Shown piece after piece: positions 1-8,910 of a stretch of 64,000 nt of DNA; the first letter of the stretch is position 1, and every line of letters begins with the position of its first letter. Source of the stretch: Cryobacterium inferilacus (lineage in GTDB: Bacteria; Actinomycetota; Actinomycetes; Actinomycetales; Microbacteriaceae); NCBI RefSeq assembly GCF_019599185.1, contig NZ_JAIEUL010000008.1, positions 62,001 through 126,000 of the forward strand, given 5' to 3'. Made by a program: the position numbers and the translations under genes. Under the pieces are notes generated by a model that saw only the letters and a list, made by a program, of their open reading frames with translations, made no database searches and was not told the origin of the DNA.

Positions 1-142
1 CCCCGGAATCACGCGGGTGACTTTCTGCCGGAGTGGATGCAGCAGGAGTTGTGCACCGCAGACCCTGATGAGGGCAGCGGATTCGCGGCGGGGTTGTGGA
101 TAACTTGCACCGGGGTGGGGCGCTTACGCATACGGTGACCTC
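1..142. other. Intergenic DNA at window start with a DnaA-box-like site
   Basis: No convincing reading frame is visible here; the neighbouring gene to the left may end outside the window. Positions 95-110 read TGTGGATAACTTGCAC, which contains the reverse complement of the consensus DnaA box TTATCCACA. The same 16 bases occur at 24287-24302 in front of the Tad pilus operon. Confidence 0.4.
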
Positions 143-724
143 ATGACGATCCGCGGGGGTACGAGACAGCACAGACGACGGATGGTCGCGGTCGCCGGTG
201 CCGGTCTACTCCTGTTCGCCGCCGCGGGGTGCGCCACCGCTCCGGAGCCGGTGCAAACCTCCACTGTTCCCACGGCCGCGCCCGTCTTCGCCTCTGACGA
301 GGAAGCGCTCGCCGCGGCGACCGAGGCCTACGCCAACTACCTAGCGCTTTCGAGCGCTATTGCTCATGCGGGTGGGAATGACGCGCAGCGAATCTCCGAA
401 GTCACCACTGGAGAGGCGCTGGATACTGAGATTCAGTCAATGGAGCGCTTGTCCGAAGCCGGGACTACGGGCGTTGGCGAATTGAAGTTCGATACGTTCA
501 CGATTCAATCGGCCGAGCTATCTTCAGGCTCCGTCTCCGCGTACGTGTGCCTTGATGTTTCTGCGACTGATGTGGTCGATGCAACTGGCACGAGTGTCCT
601 AACTGGCGACCGCAGAGAGCGACTTCCCCTTGAGATTGCTTTCATCTATGACGATGAAAGCCGCCAGTTGCTCCTGGAAAGGACTCGAACATGGGATGGC
701 GAGAGCTTCTGCTCACCGCAGTGA
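143..724 (+). CDS. Secreted lipoprotein, function unknown (193 aa)
   Basis: The protein begins with a twin-arginine-rich n-region (RRRM), a hydrophobic stretch and a lipobox-like FAAAGC, so Cys29-30 is the likely lipidation site and the mature protein sits on the outer face of the membrane. The rest is a small alpha/beta domain without a motif I can assign. Similar lipoproteins are common in Microbacteriaceae. Its 3' end overlaps the next gene by 34 nt, implying translational coupling. The function is not known to me. Confidence 0.75.
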   Translation: MTIRGGTRQHRRRMVAVAGAGLLLFAAAGCATAPEPVQTSTVPTAAPVFASDEEALAAATEAYANYLALSSAIAHAGGNDAQRISEVTTGEALDTEIQSMERLSEAGTTGVGELKFDTFTIQSAELSSGSVSAYVCLDVSATDVVDATGTSVLTGDRRERLPLEIAFIYDDESRQLLLERTRTWDGESFCSPQ

Positions 725-1644
725 TTTCTGCAGCGCTCGCAGGATCGATGTCGGCTCAGAGCATGCCGGCAAGACCCGGGTGTGGTGCCTGGGATGGCGC
801 GAGCGGTGAGTGCCCGGAGGTGGAAGCTGCAGTGGGCGACGGTGGGGTCGATGTGAGCGCGGGTTGGGAGGAGGTGTCGCCGGGGAGCGGTGCTGGCGGC
901 GGTGGCGGTGACTGGTTCGGCGGGGGCGGCTTCGGCAACGGCAACGGCAACGGCTTCGGCTCCGGCAATGGCGGTGGCGCAGGCGCAGACGAACCGGTGC
1001 CGGACGGGCTGAGCTGGGTGCCGGTGGCGGCAGATGCAGACGGCGGCGGGCCGGTGAACGGCACCGTGCCCCGGCTGGTTCTGCCGGTGCCGGGTGACCC
1101 GGCTGCCGCGCCCGAAGCCCCGGTCTGTCAACCGCAGACGCCGTGTGACCCAGCACTGGTCGTTCGGGTCAACGACCTGGTGAGTATTGACGCTGATCCA
1201 CCCACGCAGGGGATGGAACCCGACGGCTGGTTGGTCGTGGGGGTCCCGACGAATTTCTACGCGTCGGCAGCGCCACACTCGCGGTCCGGGCCGCTGCTCG
1301 GCTCTCCGGCCGAGGTGCGCTTCATGCCGGTCGGCTACACCTGGGACTACGGTGACGGAACCTCCGGCAGTACGGCGACCGGTGGCGCGAGTTGGGCGGC
1401 CCAGGGCCTGCCGGAATTCTCGGAGACCTCCACTAGTCACATCTACGAGAGCACCGGCACCCTCACGATCGGGCTCACCGTGTCCTATGCGGCCGAGTAC
1501 CGTTTCGACGGCGGTGCCTGGCGCCCCGTCGACGGTCTTCTCGAGGTGTCTGGCAGCCCGATGACAGCGATCGCGGACCGCTCGGGCACGGTGCTGGTGG
1601 CCGAGGAGTGCTCGGCGAACCCCGGCGGCCCGGGCTGCCGGTGA
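691..1644 (+). CDS. Secreted PKD-domain-like protein with glycine-rich linker (317 aa)
   Basis: An N-terminal hydrophobic segment (LLLTAVISAALAGSMSA) looks like a signal peptide. It is followed by a Gly/Asn-rich low-complexity region at about residues 65-108. The C-terminal half contains WDYGDGTSG, the signature of PKD-type beta-sandwich domains, and a late HIYESTGTL strand that fits the same fold. No LPXTG sorting signal is present, so it is probably released or held non-covalently. A GGAAAGG ribosome-binding site lies 8 nt before the ATG, inside the end of the preceding lipoprotein gene. Co-expression with that lipoprotein is likely; the role is unknown. Confidence 0.75.
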   Translation: MGWRELLLTAVISAALAGSMSAQSMPARPGCGAWDGASGECPEVEAAVGDGGVDVSAGWEEVSPGSGAGGGGGDWFGGGGFGNGNGNGFGSGNGGGAGADEPVPDGLSWVPVAADADGGGPVNGTVPRLVLPVPGDPAAAPEAPVCQPQTPCDPALVVRVNDLVSIDADPPTQGMEPDGWLVVGVPTNFYASAAPHSRSGPLLGSPAEVRFMPVGYTWDYGDGTSGSTATGGASWAAQGLPEFSETSTSHIYESTGTLTIGLTVSYAAEYRFDGGAWRPVDGLLEVSGSPMTAIADRSGTVLVAEECSANPGGPGCR

Positions 1645-1825
1645 CGAATTGATGCGGCCCTCACGACAAAGTGTCGGGCAAGAGTGCGACCATGAACGTG
1701 CCGCCGAATTTCTGCGGTGCGCGGACCCGGCAAGGTCACGGCTTCGTCATTGACTGCTCCCAGTCTGCGCATATCAAACGTTCAGGTTCAGGCGAGAAGC
1801 TAATTTCGCTTGGAAGGAGCACACC

Positions 1826-3544
1826 ATGACCGATAGCACTCAGGACCCGGACAAGACTCCGGACCAGCCGCAGGACACCACGCCGTTCGAGGTCAATTCG
1901 TCCGGCGAGGCAGCCGCAGCGACCCCAGACTCCGCAGCGGCCCAGAACACGACCGCCGCGTCGGCGAACACCCCTACCGCAGACCACACCACCGCCGTGC
2001 AGCCGAGCGTTCCGCACCCTGCCGACAACCAGGCCACCGAGGTCATCGGTTCTGCAGACGGCACCGTCGCCGCACAGCCCGCTGCTCCCCAGGCCGGCGC
2101 CCCGCAGGCGAACACTCCGCCTATTCCCGTTCCGGCACCTGCCGCCCAGACCCAGCCGGCGCAGCCCACTCAGTCCTACGGCCACCAGCAGCAGGCGTAC
2201 GCCACGGATGCCTTCGGTCGGCCCATTCCGGGCCCCGACGGTCGCACCCCGATCTACGCTCCCACCCCGGCGCAGCAGCAGGCCTACGCGAACGCGAACG
2301 CCAATGGCTACGCCCCGCAGCCCGCCCCGAAGGCTCCCAAGGACCCCAACCGTCGTAGGGGCGGCGTGGCCCTCATTGCCGCGCTCGCCATCGGCGCCCT
2401 CGTCGGCGGCGCATCCGGTGCCGGCGTCACGGCCTATGTGGTCTCCAACCAGAGCAACGGCACCCCCGCCAGCCAGGCCGAGGGCCCGAGCACCGTTGTG
2501 GTCAACAACACCGACAGCGTCAACGAGATCACCGCAGTGGCCGCGAAGGCATCGCCCAGCGTCGTCACGATCGAGGTCGCCTCCGCCGATTCCGGCGGTA
2601 CGGGCTCCGGTGTCATTCTCACCGAGGACGGCTACATCCTCACGAACACCCACGTGGTCACCCTCGACGGTGCTTCGTCCGACGCGGCCATCGAGGTCAA
2701 GGCCAGCGACGGCAAGCTCTACACCGCCACGTTGGTCGGCACCGACCCGGTCTCCGACCTCGCCGTGATCAAGCTCAACGACGCCTCCGGCCTGTCCCCG
2801 ATCAAGTGGGCAGACTCCAGCGAGCTCAACGTGGGCGACACCGCCATCGCGATCGGCGCACCGCTGGGCCTCTCCGGCACTGTCACCAACGGCATCGTCA
2901 GCGCACTCAACCGCAGCATCACGGTGGCGTCCTCCGCGGCCCCCACCACGCCGGACGAGACGACCCCCGATGAGAACGACGACAACTACTTCAACTACGA
3001 CCTGCCCGGTACGCCGGCGCCGCAGGGCGCGCAGAGCAGCATCTCGCTGTCGGTCATCCAGACTGATGCGGCAATCAACCCCGGCAACTCCGGCGGTGCC
3101 CTGCTGAACAGCAAGGGCGAGCTGATCGGCATCAATGTGGCCATCGCCAACGCGGGCGGCGACTCGTCGGCGGCTACAGCGGGAAGCATCGGCGTGGGCT
3201 TCTCCATCCCCGCCAACCTGGCCAAGCGGGTCTCCGACGAGATCATCGAAACCGGTTCGGCGTCGCACGGGCTGCTCGGCGCCAGTGTGACCAGCGCCTC
3301 CAGCGAAGACAGTGCCACGGTCGGCGCCCTGATCAGCGAGGTTTCGCCCGGGGGAGCGGCCGAGGATGCCGGGCTCCAGGCCGGTGACGTGGTGACGAAC
3401 CTGAACGACGTGCCCATCACCGACGCGACCGACCTCACCGCGCAGGTTCGCAGTCTCGCCGCCGGCGACACCGCCGAACTCACCTATGTGCGCGACGGCG
3501 AGTCCGTCACCGTCGAGGTCACGGTCGGCGAGCTCACCAGCTAA
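1826..3544 (+). CDS. HtrA/DegP-family membrane serine protease with PDZ domain (572 aa)
   Basis: A Pro/Ala/Gln-rich cytoplasmic tail of about 178 residues precedes one transmembrane segment (about 180-206). The extracytoplasmic part is a trypsin-like S1C domain with the catalytic triad His276 (TNTHVV), Asp311 (SDLAVIK) and Ser422 (NPGNSGG), followed by a C-terminal PDZ domain (about 480-572, with GGAAEDAGLQAGD). The family acts as an envelope quality-control protease. A loop rich in Asp/Glu/Thr/Pro (about 375-400) separates the Asp and Ser segments. A GGAAGGAG ribosome-binding site precedes the ATG. It stands alone and ends at a strong hairpin at 3568-3598. Confidence 0.93.
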   Translation: MTDSTQDPDKTPDQPQDTTPFEVNSSGEAAAATPDSAAAQNTTAASANTPTADHTTAVQPSVPHPADNQATEVIGSADGTVAAQPAAPQAGAPQANTPPIPVPAPAAQTQPAQPTQSYGHQQQAYATDAFGRPIPGPDGRTPIYAPTPAQQQAYANANANGYAPQPAPKAPKDPNRRRGGVALIAALAIGALVGGASGAGVTAYVVSNQSNGTPASQAEGPSTVVVNNTDSVNEITAVAAKASPSVVTIEVASADSGGTGSGVILTEDGYILTNTHVVTLDGASSDAAIEVKASDGKLYTATLVGTDPVSDLAVIKLNDASGLSPIKWADSSELNVGDTAIAIGAPLGLSGTVTNGIVSALNRSITVASSAAPTTPDETTPDENDDNYFNYDLPGTPAPQGAQSSISLSVIQTDAAINPGNSGGALLNSKGELIGINVAIANAGGDSSAATAGSIGVGFSIPANLAKRVSDEIIETGSASHGLLGASVTSASSEDSATVGALISEVSPGGAAEDAGLQAGDVVTNLNDVPITDATDLTAQVRSLAAGDTAELTYVRDGESVTVEVTVGELTS

Positions 3545-3567
3545 GCCCCCCAGCACGCTCCTTCCTT

Positions 3568-3598
3568 CTGCGCCGCCGGCCTCGTGCCGGCGGCGCAG
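3568..3598 (+). terminator. Hairpin after the HtrA-like protease gene
   Basis: Perfect 13-bp stem (3568-3580 with 3586-3598) and a 5-nt CTCGT loop, 24 nt after the stop codon. There is no T-run, which is common for high-GC actinobacterial terminators. Termination is inferred from position and structure. Confidence 0.65.
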
Positions 3599-3687
3599 TG
3601 CTGTGTGCGGCGAGTGCGTCGCGTGACCCGGAGCGTGTGCACAGTCGAGAGAAAAGGCTCGGCTGCTAGGCTCAGTCGATTGTCCGA

Positions 3688-4761
3688 ATGAGTGGAAAGA
3701 TGGCCAGCCCCGTGCAGGAGAGTGCAGACACAGAGTTGACCGGTGTCTCTTACATCATGCCGGTTCTCAACGAGGCCAGTCATGTGCGTGCCGCCGTGCA
3801 GAGCCTGCTCGAGCAGGACTATGACGGTCCCTTCGAGGTCACCCTGGCCCTCGGCCCGAGCATCGACGGCACCACCGAACTCGTCGAGGAGATGGCCGCG
3901 GTCGACCCGCGCATCCGCGTCGTGGCCAACGACGTCGGCTCAACGCCCGCGGGCCTGAACATCGCCATTCGCGCGTCCAGCTACCCTGTCGTGATTCGCG
4001 TCGACGCGCATTCCGTACTGCCCCGCGACTACGCCCGCATCGCGGTCGAGACGCTCCAGCGCACCGGTGCAGACAACGTCGGCGGCATCATGGATGCGCA
4101 GGGCACCGCTCCGTTCCAGCAGGCCGTCGCCCGCGCATACGGCACCCGCATCGGCCTGGGTGGCACGCCACTGCACGTCGGCGGCCCAGAGGGCGAGGCC
4201 GAGACCGTGTACCTCGGCTGCTTCCGCCGCGACAGCCTGCTGCGCGTGGGCATGTTCGACGAGGGCATCAAACGCGGTCAGGACTGGGAACTGAACCGTC
4301 GGCTGCGCGAACACGGCGGCTCGGTCTGGTTCACACCCGCGCTCAAGGTCATCTACCGCCCACGGCCCAGCCTGTCGCGTCTGGCCCGCCAAATGGTCTC
4401 CACGGGGCTCTGGCGCGGTGAACTGGCTCGTCGGTACCCCGAGTCGAACGGCCTGCGCTACTTCGCACCGCCGGTGATGGTGCTCGGGGTCACTGCCGGC
4501 GTCCTGGTCGGTCTGGTCGGGCTGGTGCAGCTGCTGCTGGGCGGCCCGGGCTGGCTGCTGCTCGGTTTCCTGATCCCGCTGGCCTACTTCCTCATCGTCG
4601 CCGCCGCCACGGTCGCGTCCACCCGAGCCGACGGGGTTCGTGTCGCGCTCTGGTTTCTCGTAGTCTTGCCCTGCATTCACTTCTGCTGGGGAATCGGCTT
4701 CCTGCTCGGTTACCTCAAGCTCACCACCAACATCTCGGCACACACGGGAAGACATCAATGA
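3688..4761 (+). CDS. GT2-family glycosyltransferase with C-terminal membrane segments (357 aa)
   Basis: The GT-A domain opens with YIMPVLNEASHV, a typical GT2 nucleotide-binding start, and has an acidic metal site in RVDAHS near residue 106. An ED-like QDWELNRR motif near residue 195 fits the catalytic base region. Three hydrophobic stretches between about 265 and 345 anchor it in the membrane. It begins the glycopolymer gene group and overlaps the next gene by 4 nt. The start is uncertain: an in-frame ATG at 3700 is also possible and neither has a well-spaced ribosome-binding site. The sugar transferred cannot be read from the sequence. Confidence 0.88.
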   Translation: MSGKMASPVQESADTELTGVSYIMPVLNEASHVRAAVQSLLEQDYDGPFEVTLALGPSIDGTTELVEEMAAVDPRIRVVANDVGSTPAGLNIAIRASSYPVVIRVDAHSVLPRDYARIAVETLQRTGADNVGGIMDAQGTAPFQQAVARAYGTRIGLGGTPLHVGGPEGEAETVYLGCFRRDSLLRVGMFDEGIKRGQDWELNRRLREHGGSVWFTPALKVIYRPRPSLSRLARQMVSTGLWRGELARRYPESNGLRYFAPPVMVLGVTAGVLVGLVGLVQLLLGGPGWLLLGFLIPLAYFLIVAAATVASTRADGVRVALWFLVVLPCIHFCWGIGFLLGYLKLTTNISAHTGRHQ

Positions 4762-5570
4762 CGTCTGGTTCGCCCATCACGGCTCGGCCCTCTTCAATCG
4801 CCGAGCTTCGTGCCGTCGCCCAGCCACCAGAGGTGCGGTTGCGCGCCAACGCCGAGCACTGGACGGCGTCGCTCTACCTGCGTGACCTGTCGCCGTACCT
4901 CACCTGGATGCTGCTGAAGACACGCATCTCGGCCAACGGTGTCACCGGCCTGATGATCCTCGTCGGCTGGTCCACGGCGGCGGCCCTGCTCATTCCCGGC
5001 ATCTGGGGGGCGCTGCTCGCCCTGGTGCTCGGTCAGCTGCAGATGCTCATCGACTGCTGCGACGGTGAGGTCGCCAGGTGGCGCAAGACCTCCTCGCCGG
5101 CCGGGGTGTTCCTCGACAAGGTCGGGCACTACTCCACCGAGGCCCTGATCCCGATCGCCCTGGGCATCCGCGCCGCCGCCTACCCGTTCGAGGCGCCCGC
5201 CGACTTCCTGTTCACCACGCTGGGGCTCGCCCTGGCCCTGGTGATCGTGCTCAACAAGGCCCTCAACGACATGGTGCACGTGGCCCGCGCCAATGCCGGC
5301 CTGGCCAAGCTCGCCGACAACAAGGGTGAGAAGGTGCCGCAGGCCGGCCTGATCGCCACGCTGCGCCGCCTGGCCCGATTCCTGCCGTTCCACCGTCTCT
5401 ACCACTCGGTCGAGATGACGATGGTGATCTTCGTCGCCGCGGTGATCGGTCTTTTCGTCGGCCAGCCCATCACCGACCGGGTCTTCCTGGCCGTACTCCT
5501 GCCGCTCGCCTTCCTGGCATTGATCGGCCACTTCCTCGCGATCATGGCGTCCAAGCGCGTACGCCCCTGA
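4758..5570 (+). CDS. CDP-alcohol phosphatidyltransferase-family protein (270 aa)
   Basis: This multi-pass membrane protein carries the CDP-alcohol phosphotransferase motif D99-x2-D102-G103-x2-A106-R107-x8-G116-x3-D120. The family moves a phosphoalcohol from a CDP-alcohol to an acceptor using two metal ions. The usual eighth position, a fourth Asp thought to be the catalytic base, is His124 here (LDKVGH). Its placement between glycosyltransferases and a TagF-like enzyme suggests a wall-polymer phosphoalcohol substrate rather than a bulk phospholipid; that is inference. It is coupled to the upstream GT by an ATGA overlap. Confidence 0.88.
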   Translation: MTSGSPITARPSSIAELRAVAQPPEVRLRANAEHWTASLYLRDLSPYLTWMLLKTRISANGVTGLMILVGWSTAAALLIPGIWGALLALVLGQLQMLIDCCDGEVARWRKTSSPAGVFLDKVGHYSTEALIPIALGIRAAAYPFEAPADFLFTTLGLALALVIVLNKALNDMVHVARANAGLAKLADNKGEKVPQAGLIATLRRLARFLPFHRLYHSVEMTMVIFVAAVIGLFVGQPITDRVFLAVLLPLAFLALIGHFLAIMASKRVRP

Positions 5571-5578
5571 TCCGCACC

Positions 5579-6475
5579 ATGCCCGATTCGCAGCCGCCGA
5601 CAGCGTCGGCACCCGTCACTATCGGCGTGGTGGTGCTCACCCAGGGGCGCCGTCCAGACGACCTGGACCGCGGCATCCGCAGCCTGCTCGCCCAACAGGA
5701 TGTTCAGCTCGACATCGTCTGTGTCGGCAACGGCTGGCAGCCCACCGGGCTGCCCGACGGGGTCGCCGCGCTCGCCCTGCCAGAGAACCTCGGCATTCCG
5801 GCCGGACGCAATCGCGGAGTCGAGCACGTCACCGGTGAGTACCTCTTCTTCCTCGACGACGACGCCAGCCTGCCAGACCCCGCCTTCCTGATCGAGGCCG
5901 TTGGCGTGCTCCGCGCCGACCCGACCATCGGCCTGCTCCAACCGCAGGTGGTCGACCCGGCTGGGCTCACCGCGCCGCGGCGCTGGATTCCCCGCATCCG
6001 CAAGGGCGACGCCGGGCACTCGAGCGCCGTGTTCTCGGTGTGGGAGGGGGCCGTGCTGCTGCCCCGACCGGTCTTCGACGGCACGGGCGGCTGGGCCGAG
6101 CCGTTCTTCTACGCTCACGAGGGCATCGAGCTCGCCTGGCGGGTCTGGGATCAGGGCTTGCGCACCTGGTACGCCGGCAAACTGGTCGCCAACCATCCGG
6201 TGATCCTGCCTACCCGGCACGCCGACTTCTACCGGCTCAACGCCCGCAACCGGGTGTGGATCGCCCGCCGCAACCTGCCCGTGCCCCTGATCCCCGTCTA
6301 CGTCGCCTCTTGGACGGCCATTCAGGTGCTGCGCGGCGCGCGCAACCCGGCCGCCCTCGGAGCATGGTTCCGGGGCTGGTGGGAAGGCTGGCGCACCGAC
6401 CCGGGCGAACGGCGCCCGCTGGCCGCACGCACCATCTGGCGGATGACCCGCGCGGGCCGCCCTCCCGTCATCTGA
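5579..6475 (+). CDS. GT2-family glycosyltransferase (298 aa)
   Basis: A GT-A fold glycosyltransferase with VVLTQGRRPDDLD at the start and a FLDDDASLPDP metal-binding DxD-type motif near residues 92-94. The NLGIPAGRNRGV segment before it is typical of rhamnosyl-type GT2 enzymes, although the sugar is not determined. The region WAEPFFYAHEGIELAWR corresponds to the acceptor/catalytic ED motif. There are no clear transmembrane segments. It follows the CDP-alcohol enzyme by 8 nt in the same direction, so it is probably co-transcribed and works on the same cell-surface polymer. Confidence 0.87.
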   Translation: MPDSQPPTASAPVTIGVVVLTQGRRPDDLDRGIRSLLAQQDVQLDIVCVGNGWQPTGLPDGVAALALPENLGIPAGRNRGVEHVTGEYLFFLDDDASLPDPAFLIEAVGVLRADPTIGLLQPQVVDPAGLTAPRRWIPRIRKGDAGHSSAVFSVWEGAVLLPRPVFDGTGGWAEPFFYAHEGIELAWRVWDQGLRTWYAGKLVANHPVILPTRHADFYRLNARNRVWIARRNLPVPLIPVYVASWTAIQVLRGARNPAALGAWFRGWWEGWRTDPGERRPLAARTIWRMTRAGRPPVI

Positions 6476-6577
6476 ATCGGCCGTCATCTGATCCGGGCGC
6501 CTAACGATTGGCTACCGGTGAACCTCGTTCGGGGGTGGGCAGGCCACAGGTCCCACCCCGGTCGGTAGGCTGGAGCA

Positions 6578-7861
6578 GTGGTAAGCAGCAAAGACATCCG
6601 ACTCGCAGTGAAGCTCGTGAAGGATGTGCTCGGTTCACGCAAGGCCCAGCGCCTGCTCACCGAGCGCCTCGCCGTTCGCGGGCCGCTGCCCGCGCATACC
6701 TTCAAGGTCGCCGTGTACTTCGCGGATGGGCCGGTGAACCTCTACCAGATGCGCCAGTGGTACAAGCCGCTCGCCACGTTGGCCGAGACCTGGCCGGTCG
6801 TCATCCTCAGCCGCACCGCCGGCGGCACGCGCAAGCTGCTCGACGAGAGCCCGGTCCCTGTCGCCTATGTGCGCAAGGTCGTCGACCTGGAGAGGACGAT
6901 CGCCGAGCAGGACATCCGCGTGGTCCTCTACGTCAACCAGAACTCCCGCAACTTCCAGATGATGCGCTACGGGCGCCGCTGGCACGTTTTCATCAACCAC
7001 GGTGAGAGCGACAAGATGTACATGACGACGAACCAGTTCAAGGCCTACGACTACTCGTTCGTGGCCGGGCAGGCTGCGGTCGAGCGCCTGCGCAAGGTGC
7101 TCTGGGACTACGACTTCGACAAGCGCGCCGTCATGATCGGCCGTCCGCAGGCCGACCACTACTCCGGCGTGCTGCCGTACACCCCGGATGCCCGCACCGT
7201 GGTGCTCTACGCGCCCACCTGGGAGGGCGACAGGGCCGCCGCGGCCTACGGGTCCATCGCCACGCACGGCGTCTCCCTCGTCACCGCCCTCTTGGCGAGC
7301 CCCCGGCACCGCGTGATCTACCGCCCGCACCCGCGCAGCGGCGTGGTCGACCACGAGTACGGCGTGGCCAACCGGCAGATCATCGCCGCGATCACCGCGG
7401 CCAACGCCCGTGACGCATCCGCCCAGCACATTGTCGACACCGGTCCCGAACTCGGCTGGCAGCTGTCCGCCGCCGATGTCGCGATTGTCGACATCTCCGC
7501 CATGGTCTACGACCGGCTCGCGTCGGGCAAACCGCTCATGGTCACCCGGCCCGCGAATCCGCTCGCGGCCATCGACACCAGCGGTTACCTGTCCGCGTGC
7601 GAGTGGCTCGGCGCGGGCGACACCGCCGGAATCGTGGCGGCCCTCGATCAGCTCATCGGCGACGACTCGGCAGAGGAGCGGCTGCGCGGCTGGGTCGAGC
7701 AGTACTTCGGCGATCCGACGCCCGGGGCCCCGACCGCGCGTTTTCACGCCGCGATCGGTCACCTGATGACCGAGTGGGAGCGGTTCGCCGCCCTGCACGC
7801 CGCCGACGACGACGGCCTCGCCGAGTTCATCGAGGACATCAGCGAGATCGAAGAGGTCTGA
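6578..7861 (+). CDS. CDP-glycerol glycerophosphotransferase-family protein (427 aa)
   Basis: The C-terminal two-thirds matches the TagB/TagF-type glycosyltransferase-like domain: HGESDKMY (His near residue 140), LYAPTWEGDR, IYRPHPRSG and the late VDISAMVYDRLASGKP, where the family has a conserved Asp-Ser/Ile-Ser pattern. Known members polymerise or prime poly(glycerol or ribitol phosphate) from CDP-alcohols at the cytoplasmic membrane. The GTG start is preceded by CTGGAG. The gene ends 6 nt before a convergent gene. The alcohol used here cannot be told from sequence alone. Confidence 0.88.
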   Translation: MVSSKDIRLAVKLVKDVLGSRKAQRLLTERLAVRGPLPAHTFKVAVYFADGPVNLYQMRQWYKPLATLAETWPVVILSRTAGGTRKLLDESPVPVAYVRKVVDLERTIAEQDIRVVLYVNQNSRNFQMMRYGRRWHVFINHGESDKMYMTTNQFKAYDYSFVAGQAAVERLRKVLWDYDFDKRAVMIGRPQADHYSGVLPYTPDARTVVLYAPTWEGDRAAAAYGSIATHGVSLVTALLASPRHRVIYRPHPRSGVVDHEYGVANRQIIAAITAANARDASAQHIVDTGPELGWQLSAADVAIVDISAMVYDRLASGKPLMVTRPANPLAAIDTSGYLSACEWLGAGDTAGIVAALDQLIGDDSAEERLRGWVEQYFGDPTPGAPTARFHAAIGHLMTEWERFAALHAADDDGLAEFIEDISEIEEV

Positions 7862-7866
7862 CGCTC

Positions 7867-8790
7867 CTACGAGGTGGGCTGCGCCGGTACCGTCGGTTCG
7901 GGCGCAGGAGTCTCGTCGGAGTCGGCGCCGGCCTTCTCGACCGGGGTACGGCGGCGTGACGGCCGGGGGAGCGCGCGGAGCGCACTGTGACCCAGGCGGG
8001 ACATCCGGCCACCCGACGGCAGAGCGCCGTCCTGCAGTGTGATGGTGTGGCCCTTCGGGTCGAGCTCGAGCCGGAACACGTCCGGGGCTTGACCGAACGC
8101 GAGCCGGGAGGAGCTGACGACTCGTTTGCCGAGGATGTGGTTGCCCATGCCGCCGATGACGGCACCAATGCCGAAGGGCACGGCCTTGCCGATCAGGCTG
8201 GCCCCGCCCTTGGCGGCGAACTGACGGATGAAGGTGCGCTTGAGCTTGTCGGTGAGCGGGCCCATGATCGCGCGCGGCAGGCTGGTGGTGACGAGTTCGC
8301 CCCAGTAGGCGTTGCGGGCCACTCCGCCACCGCTGACCTGGCCGGCCAGCTGCCGCACGAGGTCTGAACCCTCGTGGCCGAGCATCATGGTCATCACGAG
8401 CGCGCGAGCACGTTCGGGATCGTCGACGGTGATGCCGTGCACCTCGCTCACGGACTGCGCGTAGAGCGCCGTCGCCTCGAGGAATCCGGCGGTCTCCACG
8501 CCGGAGAGGGCGAGGGTGATGCCGGTGCCGACGCCGGGGATGACGGCGGTCGCGCCGACGGCGGCACCGCCGCTGGTCACCGCGGCCAGGTAGCGGCGTT
8601 CCAGAATGCGCACGATCTGCTCAGGCGACGCATCCGGGTGACGGCGCCGGATACTGCGGATGTGCGCGAGCACGGCGGGGCGATGAATGGCCATGACCCG
8701 ATCGAATCCGGTCACGACTCCGGAGGGGAGCGGGCCGCCTCGCGGAGTCCCGCCGGTGGGAGAGAGCAACGGTGTGGGCTTCTTAGCCAT
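7867..8790 (-). CDS. Conserved hypothetical protein with hydrophobic glycine-rich segments (307 aa)
   Basis: I do not recognise this family. The start is set at the ATG at 8790 because AGGAGGA lies at the right distance; a longer frame to 8820 lacks that support. The N-terminal 130 residues include a helical part with an IRSIRRRHPDAS segment and then an Ala/Gly-rich hydrophobic stretch (VGATAVIPGVGTGITLAL), and a second Gly-rich segment lies near residue 215. Together they could sit in the membrane. The C-terminal tail is basic and proline-rich. It lies convergent to the TagF-like gene and upstream of nothing on its own strand within 80 nt. Confidence 0.7.
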   Translation of the reverse strand: MAKKPTPLLSPTGGTPRGGPLPSGVVTGFDRVMAIHRPAVLAHIRSIRRRHPDASPEQIVRILERRYLAAVTSGGAAVGATAVIPGVGTGITLALSGVETAGFLEATALYAQSVSEVHGITVDDPERARALVMTMMLGHEGSDLVRQLAGQVSGGGVARNAYWGELVTTSLPRAIMGPLTDKLKRTFIRQFAAKGGASLIGKAVPFGIGAVIGGMGNHILGKRVVSSSRLAFGQAPDVFRLELDPKGHTITLQDGALPSGGRMSRLGHSALRALPRPSRRRTPVEKAGADSDETPAPEPTVPAQPTS

Positions 8791-8910
8791 AAAGCAGTCC
8801 TCCTCGGGTGCGCAAAGCACGAGTTTACGGGCCGAAACTGAGCATCCTCGTGGTAATTCCCAGCGAGATTGGTGGGCATCCGGCGTGACGAATCATGCTC
8901 TCGGTACGTC

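Noticed and set aside
95..110. Replication origin suggested by DnaA boxes
   Set aside because: Single boxes without an AT-rich unwinding region, dnaA or dnaN; they are too sparse for an origin.
1736..3556. Long open frame on the minus strand opposite the HtrA-like gene (606 codons)
   Set aside because: It is a high-GC shadow of the protease gene, which has complete catalytic motifs and a ribosome-binding site; the antisense product is Gly/Arg/Val-rich with no known fold.
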